Source: Setaria digitata
Taxonomy: Eukaryota; Nematoda; Chromadorea; Rhabditida; Setariidae
Direction: 5' to 3'
DNA: 28,486 nucleotides
Assembly: GCA_003640385.1 (NCBI GenBank)
Contig: RCAB01000660.1
Coordinates: 1-28,486 of the forward strand
Below, piece by piece: positions 13,401-21,265 of this stretch. Every line of letters begins with the position of its first letter. Within the stretch, counting starts at the first letter, position 1. The notes beneath the pieces were generated by a model, which worked only from the letters and a program-made list of their open reading frames with translations, ran no database searches and was not told where the DNA came from. Made by a program: the position numbers and the translations under genes.

Positions 13401-16400
13401 TTTGAACAGGAAAGGAGTGACTTCCGGAGAGAAGACGATGAACTGAATGGAAACGACACTCTCATGTTTATTGTTTTTTTTTGACCGAGAGGTCATACAG
13501 TAATTCAAGTTCGATTGTTTCCTTATCACTTTTTTTTTGTAGTTGAAATTTTCCATAAAGTTTTCGAGCTTACCGATGCTTCTTTATGGAATACATATGT
13601 TCCTGGATGGTTGATGACTTCAAATTTTCATGAAAGACGATAGAAAGGAGATTCTGATTGAGCACCTTCTGAAACTAAAGGAGGGTAGGTTGAAACCAAT
13701 GCACGGCAAATTTTTCCCTTTTTCCTTTATGTCGTTTTATCCTAAATTTTTACTTCCATCGATATTTCGCTAAGACTCTCGCTGTTGCAAGTTGAATCTT
13801 GCCTTTCCTCACCATTGTTTTTTCTTAAATGTCGAATAATCCATTGAATTCTACCGAATGTCCAATGTTTTGTTCCAAACTTCTCCCAGTTTAAGTTTCT
13901 GGAATATATTTGAAGTGATTCTTATGATAATGTTATCAAATCAGTATCGAATATACAAATGGAACTAAAACATTACTGCTTTAAAATTTCTAAGAGTACA
14001 GGCTCTATTGAAGAATTGTAATTTTCAACGATCACTGCTACTGTCAGGTGCTTCATTATAAGATTTGGTAGAAAATGAACTTTTTATATGAATTGTCGTC
14101 CCACGGATTTTTGTAATGCGTGATGGTTGGACGTTTTCGGCGTTCTTCATTGCTACCAGATGGACGTACTTATCAATCATTGAATTCTTCTAACCACCAT
14201 CATCTAAGGTCGAATCAAACTAAACGCAGAAACAGGTTATACCATACTCATTTCATTTCTTTCCATTCTGTTCCGTTCTTTCAAAACCAGTTATTCATAA
14301 TGTTTTTTTTTTTACTAATTTTGATTGCACTCACTGATAACAACTTAACACTAATTTGTAATCTGACAATTACATACACATACGAAATTGAAGTGGAAGG
14401 ACTGAAATGAACGGCTCAAAGTTGGGAAGGATTTTTTGATGGTATCATTTATCTGAAACACAGCACTGCTTGTTCTTAATATTTCAAAACAAAGTAAATT
14501 AATAGATAACTGAATTTATTGTTTTGAACTGACTGACATTTATATCATTTAAAAGTCTTTTCAAAACTCATTTCCTTTTTGATTTAAAAAATTTCGTTCC
14601 TTTTTTTTTTTAAGAGTGAATGCTTAAAGTTCTTTCTTGCAACGTTCGGGAGACGGAAATCTTGCCCGTCTTAATCAGTTAATCATTCATGTCGGCTTTA
14701 GCACCAAACAACTTTTAAGTAAACTTATTCTTACAGCTGAAAGAGTATTTCTGCTTCTTCTCTATTTTTGAAGTTTATAATTACTGTTGGAGAAAAGTGA
14801 TTGGCAAGCTGGGTATATGACAAAATGATTGCAACCAGGTGTGAAATGATAAAGCCGATATCATTTAATTATTACCATGGAGCAGAAGATTCACTCTTCT
14901 TTCTCTCATGTCTTCTATCTTTTGAAACGTCGAGAATATCACAATTTTTGATAATTTGCAGAAGAGAAACGTAGTAAGGAAAATTGTTGACTAAGTTTAA
15001 AACGTAAACGTAACAATACCAATTGGTTGTTCACAAATCATCTGTTCTCTTCAATACTTCTTTCTATTTTAAACATTCCGATTTTAATTGATATTGTAAC
15101 AATTATCTTAGTGTTGGCTAAAATGATATGAAGGTCATTTCAGACAATGAAAATTTTTGCTTAACGGACATGTAAATCCTAGCTAAACTTCTGCTTTTTA
15201 TTCAAAATTGTTCATCAGATTGACCCGATTATGTAAATTTCCGGTTAGTTTTAAAGAAAACCACAACTGAAATTGTTCCGGAAGCCTTATAAATACAGTT
15301 ATTGTTGAGTTGGCTGTTGAATCTAATCGGTAGCATTTGCATTTTAGTTCGCCGGCAGGTGGAACCACTGTTGGCGCAAGTGGAACTGGCGCTAACACAC
15401 CGATTGTTGCAATTGACGGCAAAATTGAGCAAGCTATGGTAAGTTCGAGACAGTTCAAAAAAATTTTTTCTTGAAAAGTTAACTTTCAGACGGACTTTCA
15501 TCATTACACAATCATGCTTGTTCTAGATTGAAACGAATACACTGCTAAGCTTAAGTTAAGAAACGTATGATTTCGCTGGGTTTATTATACGTTTGAATTA
15601 AAAAATGCGTCTGTTGATCAACTTTTTTCTCCAAAAAAAAAAACAATATTTTGCAAATTTAGATTTTAAACATGCCAAATTTTACTTAAAAGAAAAGAAA
15701 TTATTTTTCACTCAAAACTATCAATTGCAACCGAAAATGCTATCAACGTTCTGCACTCTATAAACATCGAAAGACACAAATTCTTAGAAAAAAGTTCTTC
15801 TTTTGTATAATTAGTTCAGCTGATAAGGGCACTTCATGCTAAAATCAACGAAATGAATCAATTAGATGCAATTATGTCAGTTGTGACATATAAATAATTT
15901 GGAAATAGGATGTTTAGTCATAGATGCTCATTATGATTGTCACTTAGATAATACAGTAACTGATAGAAAATTGAAATTGTATAAAAATCAATGAATTTAT
16001 TCATTGCATTGTAGTAAATATTTATGATCGAAAGTTCATGTGTTGGCACCTATTTTTTTCAATTTAATTTACCAAAAATTTTTATTACTTTGCTTTCAAG
16101 GATTTCAAAAAGTTTTTTTGACACAGGAAATTTGTTCAGTTTGTAAAATTTTGCAAAAAATTTAAATTGCCTCTTGGAATTTTAGGATCTGGTAAAAACT
16201 CATTTGATGTTTGCCGTTCGTGAGGAGGTTGACGTTTTAAGAGCAAAAATAATGGAATTAGAGGCTACTGTAAGCTTCATTTTTTTTTTTTTTACTAATT
16301 TTGAAAAGTTATCGAAAGGACAAGTGACTGAAAGACAATCAGAAGTTAACTGGAAATAAAAAAAAAAAGGAAAAAAATTTGTTGACAGTACTTTACCGCA

Positions 16401-16627
16401 CTATATTGCTTCTTTTGACTTAGACATAAGCCTCAACATGTCTCCCTCTCTCTGTCTCCCCTTTTCTTCCCCTACCTGATTTCAAAATTCAATATCTAAA
16501 GTTATAGATTTTACAACTAGAAGCTGAGAATGCCATCCTTCGTGAGCATGTGCCGGTGGAAATTCTGAATAAATTAAGTTTGCAACCGACACCACAAAAC
16601 TCGACCACAACAGCCGCTGCTGTTTGA
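1354..16627 (+). CDS. TSC22-domain (TSC22/GILZ/bunched family) protein, spliced, 5' part outside the window
   Basis: Spliced gene for a TSC-22 domain leucine-zipper regulator, a family that dimerises and acts in growth, stress and hormone responses. Proposed coding exons are 1354-1471, 2913-3073, 6792-6942, 14160-14208 (or 14235), 15348-15438, 16186-16269 and 16508-16627. Every junction keeps phase: 1, 0, 1, 2, 0, 0. Exon 1 encodes ERGRWACWDFY, the conserved upstream box of long TSC22 isoforms. The last three exons encode IVAIDGKIEQAM, then DLVKTHLMFAVREEV, then a zipper with LQLEAENAILREHV, which is the diagnostic TSC domain. The middle exons encode a Ser/Pro/Asn-rich linker, as usual in long isoforms. 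About 257-266 residues are visible and the N-terminus is missing. The C-terminus is short, with a Thr/Ala tail (TTTAAAV). Introns run from about 0.2 to 7.2 kb. The TSC domain call is near certain; the exon 3 and 4 boundaries are less so. Confidence 0.92.
2913..3073 (+). CDS. TSC22 linker exon (FSFDFSDESDLD)
   Basis: The acceptor GTAATTACAG ends at 2912 and the donor ACG then GTTTAA follows 3073. The segment is 161 bases, two bases completing a codon plus 53 codons. It encodes a disordered linker containing STKSFRGISKAPILPV and then FSFDFSDESDLDNHL. It is clearly more GC-rich than the flanking introns and phase-compatible with both neighbours. Confidence 0.7.
3074..6791 (+). other. TSC22 intron (about 3.7 kb)
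   Basis: AT-rich intron with scattered homopolymer runs, the longest A16 at 5486-5501 and A16 at 5989-6004. The short ORFs on both strands have no coding character and no supporting splice signals. Nothing else was seen. Confidence 0.6.
6792..6942 (+). CDS. TSC22 linker exon (GRMTPIGLLSSFGLERSL)
   Basis: The acceptor is CATAATTAG, ending at 6791. A nearer alternative (ATATTTAG, ending 6801) would break phase with the preceding exon. The exon encodes KYLAPNGRMTPIGLLSSFG and ends near PPTGNSRI at the donor ATAA then GTAACT. It is 151 bases, entering in phase 0 and leaving in phase 1, which fits the exon at 14160. The frame stays open for about 130 bases past the proposed donor, so the exact end is uncertain. 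Confidence 0.6.
9118..9161. repeat. imperfect (CTA/TTG) trinucleotide repeat
   Basis: CACTAGTACTACTACTAGTA followed by similar units, then TATTGCTATTGCTAGTG. It is an imperfect trinucleotide microsatellite inside the long TSC22 intron. Confidence 0.7.
11893..12416 (-). pseudogene. decayed coding relic of unknown family inside TSC22 intron
   Basis: Clearly more GC-rich than the surrounding intron. On the minus strand one frame is open from 12416 to about 12267 and reads SKEKRSLEDEERSDRSSRIQ with strong protein-like composition. The adjacent frame then carries on from about 12270 with STIRSSSEASGDTEG, is interrupted by TGA (12118-12120) and TAA (12109-12111), and resumes as LNPSSEDAQCTLCKVHLKLQ then FEQTLQRLKNELQRGYLHHS. 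It meets another TAA (11959-11961), reads LLIQFSRKDFVEEMFSD, and finally stops at 11893-11895. No intron of plausible size removes the stops or joins the frames. I therefore read it as a broken gene or retrocopy. I do not recognise the family. There is no poly(A) at its 3' side, so retroposition is unproven. A competing + strand ORF (11941-12183) overlaps it. Confidence 0.45.
12484..12500. repeat. poly(T)17 tract
   Basis: Uninterrupted run of 17 T close to the upstream (high-coordinate) end of the minus-strand coding relic. Its orientation does not fit a poly(A) tail of that relic. Confidence 0.9.
12501..14122. other. intron sequence without recognised features
   Basis: AT-rich part of the long TSC22 intron, or promoter-proximal sequence of the short isoform if 14123 is a true start. 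Several homopolymer runs and ORFs of about 60 codons are present. None has coding composition or clean splice sites. Confidence 0.5.
14123..14235 (+). CDS. alternative first exon / internal exon of TSC22 gene
   Basis: The frame opens just after a TAA at 14114-14116. The ATG at 14123 starts MVGRFRRSSLLPDGRTYQSL, and the frame continues through a Ser/Asn/His-rich stretch. Donors at AAG then GTCGAA (after 14208) and CAG then GTTATA (after 14235) leave the same phase, and both join correctly to the SPAGG exon at 15348. Read from the ATG, this gives a short isoform of 126 or 135 residues, similar in size to GILZ and short TSC22D1. A pyrimidine-rich acceptor (TTCTTCATTGCTACCAG, ending 14159) lies inside the segment and lets the long transcript enter the same frame from exon 6792-6942. 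Both uses are inferred; no transcript evidence is available. Confidence 0.55.
14236..15347 (+). other. TSC22 intron (about 1.1 kb)
   Basis: Intron joining the exon ending 14208/14235 to the SPAGG exon. It is AT-rich and holds no ORF or motif I can support. Confidence 0.65.
15348..15438 (+). CDS. TSC22 exon: Gly/Ser linker and start of TSC box
   Basis: The acceptor GCATTTTAG ends at 15347 and the donor ATG then GTAAGT, a perfect consensus, follows 15438. One base completes the upstream codon and 30 codons follow: a Gly/Thr linker and then IVAIDGKIEQAM. This matches the VAIDNKIEQAM that opens the TSC box in vertebrate TSC22 proteins. Confidence 0.93.
15439..16185 (+). other. TSC22 intron between TSC-box exons
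   Basis: Flanked by GTAAGT and TTTTAG. AT-rich with nothing else recognised. The following intron (16270-16507, GTAAGC to TATAG) is likewise empty. Confidence 0.85.
16186..16269 (+). CDS. TSC22 exon: core TSC box
   Basis: The acceptor GGAATTTTAG ends at 16185 and the donor ACT then GTAAGC follows 16269. The 28 codons start DLVKTHLMFAVREEVDVLRA and end MELEAT. This is the most conserved part of the family (DLVK.HL..AVREEVEVL) and leads into the leucine zipper. Confidence 0.96.
16508..16627 (+). CDS. TSC22 terminal coding exon: leucine zipper end and C-terminus
   Basis: The acceptor TTATAG ends at 16507. The 39 codons and TGA encode ILQLEAENAILREHVPVEIL followed by a polar, Ala-rich tail. LQLEAENAILREHV aligns with the SQLE.EN.LL segment that finishes the vertebrate zipper. 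Confidence 0.93.
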   Translation: MLQLEAENAILREHVPVEILNKLSLQPTPQNSTTTAAAV

Positions 16628-18700
16628 ATGTTGAACAGTTTGAACTTTTTTCATCACCATTTGACCTCTTCGTTGTTAGTAAGAATAGTAATATTTCTTC
16701 TATTTCTTTGTTTTCTGCGCCCAATACATTGCGAGTCACATAATTTCAAAATTTAAAGCCAAATTACTAGCTTAAAAAACAATGAGAATGAAAAAAACCT
16801 GTTTTAACCTGTGAAATTTATCAGCAAGCAATCGTTTTTACCATTACTTTAATTGTTTAATTATTACTTCAGACAAATTAAGTACGACTTTATCCCAGAA
16901 GTTGTTTTGCATCATAAAACAGATTTAGGTCGCCAGTGTAGAACTTTTTGTCATATTTTAGTTCACTGGTAATCGGTTTGTATTGAAACGGGTCATTGTC
17001 GTGTCACTGTTTGATATTTTACCAAGTAAAACTCATTTCACTCATAAATCTATCGATCTTAGCTGAGGCAAACATACCTGTGCTAGTCTCTAGTCTCTAG
17101 AAATTCTCTCTTTCTCGGAATTTACTATGCAACAATAACAATTAGTTATAATGTTTGACCTTTGACTACCACTGTGCTATTTACCAATCGTCCTTAATTT
17201 AGCGCACTATAAGTCTATTTCCTCAATATTAAAACCTAGTCCTTTTGCACTGCTAAAAATTCCTAGAACAGTTAGTTCTAGTGACTCACACTTGGAGGCT
17301 TTTAAGATTTCCGTTAGAACATCAAAAATTATTTAAATGCCTAAATTTACGATGAAGTAGTAAATAGGAAAAATTGGAAGTTACATTATCTACAACAAAA
17401 ATTCAATGAAACAGGTTGGATTTTTCTTGTTATTTTTTGTATTTCTGTGGTCTCACAGTTAACAACTCTCCCTGCATTTACATTCTTTAGCCGTCTCCTT
17501 CTGGAAACTATTTTTACCTTTTAAAAGGCTTTATTCTGCGCTTGAAATCAAAACTCGCCGATTTCTGGAACTCTGAGAAGATAGAAAATTAAATTTTGCA
17601 ATTCTATTGCAAAGCCTCTATTCATAGACTCGTTGAAATCTCAAGTGTAGAATTTCTGAAAATTCAGCTCTAACTTTTCTCATACAATAATTAATATCTA
17701 TACCGTTAGTTCTTTATATTATGCCAAAATACCACTACTACACTCCTGTTTCATGTATCGCACTAATATTTATCAACTGTCTATTCCTATCATATATTAT
17801 TTGATGTTAACATAATTGTTTTACCACTGTTACTTTGACATCTACTATAATATCAAATACTTCAAGCTGATATGGATAATATATCTCTGCTAAGCAAAAA
17901 AGCAAGCGAAATTAACATACTCCATTTGCTATACTTCAGACGCAGGATAATGTTTCACAGCGCCACATTTAGGTGTTAAAAGATATCGAAGTCGAAGGTT
18001 TTTTTTTCCCCCCTCCCAAGAAGTTAGTTCTTAATTTAATTTACTCTAAGAGTTATGGAAGAAAAATTACTACTATTCCTTCGCTCTTTCACTTTCTTCA
18101 GGTATTATTGTCATTATGCGTGCATCACTGTCATCATTGCCCTTGCTTCTTTTCAGTTTCGTAGTTTAGGTGTATACGTTTCCTAAAAACATTTGTTTAA
18201 TACGTCCGTTCATCCTGGATTATTCGCGCGATTTCTATGAAAATTAATAAATATTCCAAAGTAATTGATACTTTTCTATGCGAATCTTCCTTAGTATTGC
18301 CTTAGAGTTACTAAAATTGTTCTGATAGATTGTAGTTTATTCGAATAAATTGTATGCAGTAATTACACACTGTACATGAGGAAATAGTTCAAATTCCTAC
18401 GACGTGTATTTATTTTTTGTTTATTGCCAGTATTTTTGGATCGCTGTTCTCTACTGTTTGAATGATAAAATAAATTCATCGGTGATTGCCTGTTACCTGC
18501 AAGCAATTCCACATTTACATCACACACTATATTTAACTGCTTAACTGATCTCGTATTATCCAAAGCATATGCAGGCAGATGGAATCAAATCGAACTCTAA
18601 CAGAAGTTCAGATTTTCGAGCAGTACTAGTTAAAACCAACCAATCAAACCCACGATTTGGAAAATTTAAGCCTTTTTAAAATTTTTGTCAATTCAGATCC
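16628..18700 (+). other. TSC22 3' UTR and downstream region, no gene seen
   Basis: About 2 kb of AT-rich sequence follows the TSC22 stop with no credible ORF. AATAAA hexamers in the sense direction lie at 18247-18252 and 18344-18349. The second is followed by a GT-rich stretch, so a 3' UTR of roughly 1.6-1.75 kb is possible. Which signal is used cannot be decided here. Confidence 0.4.
18344..18349 (+). terminator. candidate polyadenylation signal AATAAA for TSC22
   Basis: Canonical hexamer about 1.7 kb after the stop codon, followed by TTGTATGCAG. The hexamer at 18247-18252 is an alternative. Confidence 0.25.
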
Positions 18701-20571
18701 AACCTCTTCTAAAAATTAGAAAAAAAAAAGAAGGAACTTCCCTACAGAGTAGTTACCATGTTTTACGCTTCTTTCCTTCTACTTCAGTATCAGCAGAAAA
18801 AAACCTGATTAAAAACAGCAAGAGGTACAGAAATGCTGTGAAGACAAATTATAAATATATATGTTTAATCTCAGAAAAAAAGGAGAACATAAATGAGGAC
18901 GATCATATAACACAAGAATGAAATTCTTCACGTCATATCAATTTCGAAAATGGTATAGTTTAAAAGAAAGAAATTGAAATGCCTCAAAATAGCGAAAAAA
19001 TCGTATTAAAAATAACAAAATGTAAGGATAAAATGCTAGTGCCGAAATGTATCAAAATGCACAAAATGAGAAAATACTACAACAGGATAATGAAACGAAC
19101 ATAAGTTAGTCCCAGGGGAGTGTTTGGGCTAAGAAAAAGAAGGGCGGAAAATGTCACTGTTCAAATTTTTTCACTTCAGGCAGATAATTACTGAAATGAA
19201 TTTCCTAAAAACATATCCATATAATTAAAAGGTAAAACTGCAATCACGCATTTAGGAAACGGAACCGCAACAATCAACGCTAGAATGACTACAGCTCTTA
19301 TATGTTTCCAAAACTTCACAACGACTAACTTACGAAGTACTAAAAGTAAATTTCGCTCGGACTGGTCCAAATATTAATTTCTGACGGATCTCGTTTAAAG
19401 AGTTGTCATTCCTATAACTTTACTACACTGCAGAAAAAAGAAAGTGATGGGGTAGCAACATTTGGAATTTTAAACTTAAAAGCAATCTAGATTCCTGGAG
19501 AATATTTAATTCCCTAAAAAAGACATCAAGAAGTTTTATGCCTGAATCGTGAAATATTTTTTGTATCAGATGGTACATCGAAATAATGCATGGCTAACTG
19601 TATTTCAATAGGTCATGACATCAAGAAAAATTCACTGCATCATCAAATAAGTTACATCTGATCTAATCGATATTTGGATCCTGTGTTTCAAAAATTATAG
19701 AAGTTAGAGAGAACACGCTGGAGGTACAATTTGCTTCTGTGAAAAAAAATTAAGGTAAAGTTAAACTGTAAAAAAGCTTTTTCCTAAATTTGAAAAAAAA
19801 AAAAATCTTGTATCAGATAGGCAGCGAAAAATACAGCAAACACAAGTCCTGTGATTACTGGTGTCTTGAGAGTATATTCATTAATAGTAAATGATGCTGC
19901 AATCTCCAAGTTCACCTACATTCGATGGAAATGCTATTGAACCTAATGAATGAACTGAATTTCACTGAACCTAATATTGGCATCAGCACAAAAGACAAAA
20001 AATCATTCCCAGATGAACTTATCTTATTGTTGGAGGTATTCTGTAAAGACGTTGAAATAATCGGCATTACAGATCTGCCGAAAATAAGGCAATGTTTTGC
20101 CAAAAATATAAAAAGACAGACACGCAAAAAGAAACCAATCACGATGGCAGTTAATTAAATAAAACGCATCCACAGTAGCAGCTTAAATATAATTTTCTGG
20201 ATCAAAATCATTACCGACCACCCCGACATTTCATTTACAAACCAAGTAAGATAAAGATATAACGGAAATTTCGGTGTGTTATTTATGTACACTACATCAT
20301 TTTGCTAAAAACAAATGAATTCTGTGCAAGAACCTATTTCTAGATCAAAGTCAAAGTCTATAAAACTACCTAAAATTTGTAGATGAATAGTTATAGGTTA
20401 TTACCAATATTTCAACAAATTCCATTTGTTAAAAAAGTAGCACCAGCCTACCTCTGTTAAGACCATTTCACAAGGGGTTTAAGGTATGGAGAAATGTTAG
20501 ACAAATCATGGCTCGAATAATTAACAATAAGCTGGATATTCAAAGAAAGAAAGCCAACTAAATCGAGCAAA
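18701..20571. other. A-rich region between convergent TSC22 and IER genes
   Basis: The + strand is visibly A-rich here, in contrast to the T-rich TSC22 introns. This is compatible with the 3' UTR of the minus-strand IER gene. I found no canonical minus-strand AATAAA between about 20,100 and 20,571. A doubtful + strand ORF lies at 19925-20158, and small Lys-rich ORFs lie at 18685-18921 and near 18,980-19,103. Otherwise I see nothing. Confidence 0.4.
19925..20158 (+). CDS. doubtful small basic ORF, unknown
   Basis: A 77-codon ORF with ATG at 19925 and TAA at 20156-20158. The sense AATAAA hexamer at 20158-20163 overlaps the stop codon. The middle reads LLLEVFCKDVEIIGITDLPK and the C-terminus is strongly basic (IKRQTRKKKP). 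Another frame just upstream reads SPSSPTFDGNAIEPNE before its TGA, as if a single frameshift separates two parts of one coding sequence. I recognise no family. It could be a small gene, a terminal exon or a relic, and it lies where the IER 3' UTR may extend on the other strand. Confidence 0.25.
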   Translation: MEMLLNLMNELNFTEPNIGISTKDKKSFPDELILLLEVFCKDVEIIGITDLPKIRQCFAKNIKRQTRKKKPITMAVN

Positions 20572-21265
20572 CTAACAGATCAATGGATTGCAGGTAATGT
20601 GAATAAATGAATTAATCTGCTTCGGAGTTTGTTGCAGTGCTGAAACAGTGGAAGAAGGTGGTCGCGCAAGAAACTGATCGGCAACAACGCTAAGACCTGA
20701 GTTGAATACCGAAATTAAGCCTGTCAATTGACGCTCTTCAACACAGCATTTTTTGATACTGCACGATGATGGCAAATGGAGTGCAGACGTTTTGCGCTTT
20801 CGACGATGCGGAGGAAAAGTTGGACATAATGAGCCGTTTCCGGAATCCCCACTTTCCTCATCTTCGCTGTCACTGCTACATGAACCAACTTCTTCCTCAT
20901 CTGAGGTAGAATCTGAAACAGGGGCAACGACTGGGCCAGCAGATACTGCAAAATAATCAAATCCAGAGTGCTGTTTTGATTCTTGCATTCCAAGTTCCTC
21001 CAGGTCTTCTCCTTCTTTCTCTTTTATCTGCTGGCCAACTACTGGATGTGATGAAATCATTTCTTCCGAAAAATATATATCAGGAAGGGATGAAGACTCG
21101 CTATATATGTGTTGCTGTGCTGATATTGTTTCATCTACGCCGTACATTTCGGGATTAGTAAATGTATAGTGCAACGGCGCAAGACGAAGTGTCGAATAGT
21201 CAAATTCGATTTGTTCCTGCTTTCCCAAGCTATCACAACCGTTATCCAAATGCATTGGTTCATGG
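20572..21265 (-). CDS. IER terminal exon with NLS-like cluster
   Basis: A near-perfect acceptor (TTTTATTTCAG) is followed by 694 coding bases ending in TAG (20574-20572). This is the longest open frame in the window. It encodes aromatic/acidic segments, an acidic Ser-rich run, PPHRRKRKTS, and near the C-terminus LTGLISVFNSGLSVVADQFL. Confidence 0.88.

Larger units (their letters stand above)
6943..14159 (+). other. TSC22 long intron (about 7.2 kb)
   Basis: Intron between the linker exon and the exon at 14160. It is pyrimidine-rich on the + strand, especially 8600-11,200. It contains a CTA-type trinucleotide repeat (9118-9161), a T17 run (12484-12500), and the minus-strand coding relic at 11893-12416. 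The remaining stretches 9162-11,892 and 12,501-14,122 hold no gene I can support. Confidence 0.55.

Noticed and set aside
14123..14235. 14123 segment as unrelated gene
   Set aside because: Both donors join in phase to the TSC22 exon at 15348, so it belongs more simply to TSC22.
15198..15504. Two overlapping minus-strand ORFs
   Set aside because: They are antisense shadows of the TSC22 exon at 15348-15438.
16482..16739. Minus-strand ORF of 85 codons
   Set aside because: Antisense of the terminal TSC22 exon.
20724..21158. ORFs on both strands inside the IER terminal exon
   Set aside because: Other frames of the long IER exon.
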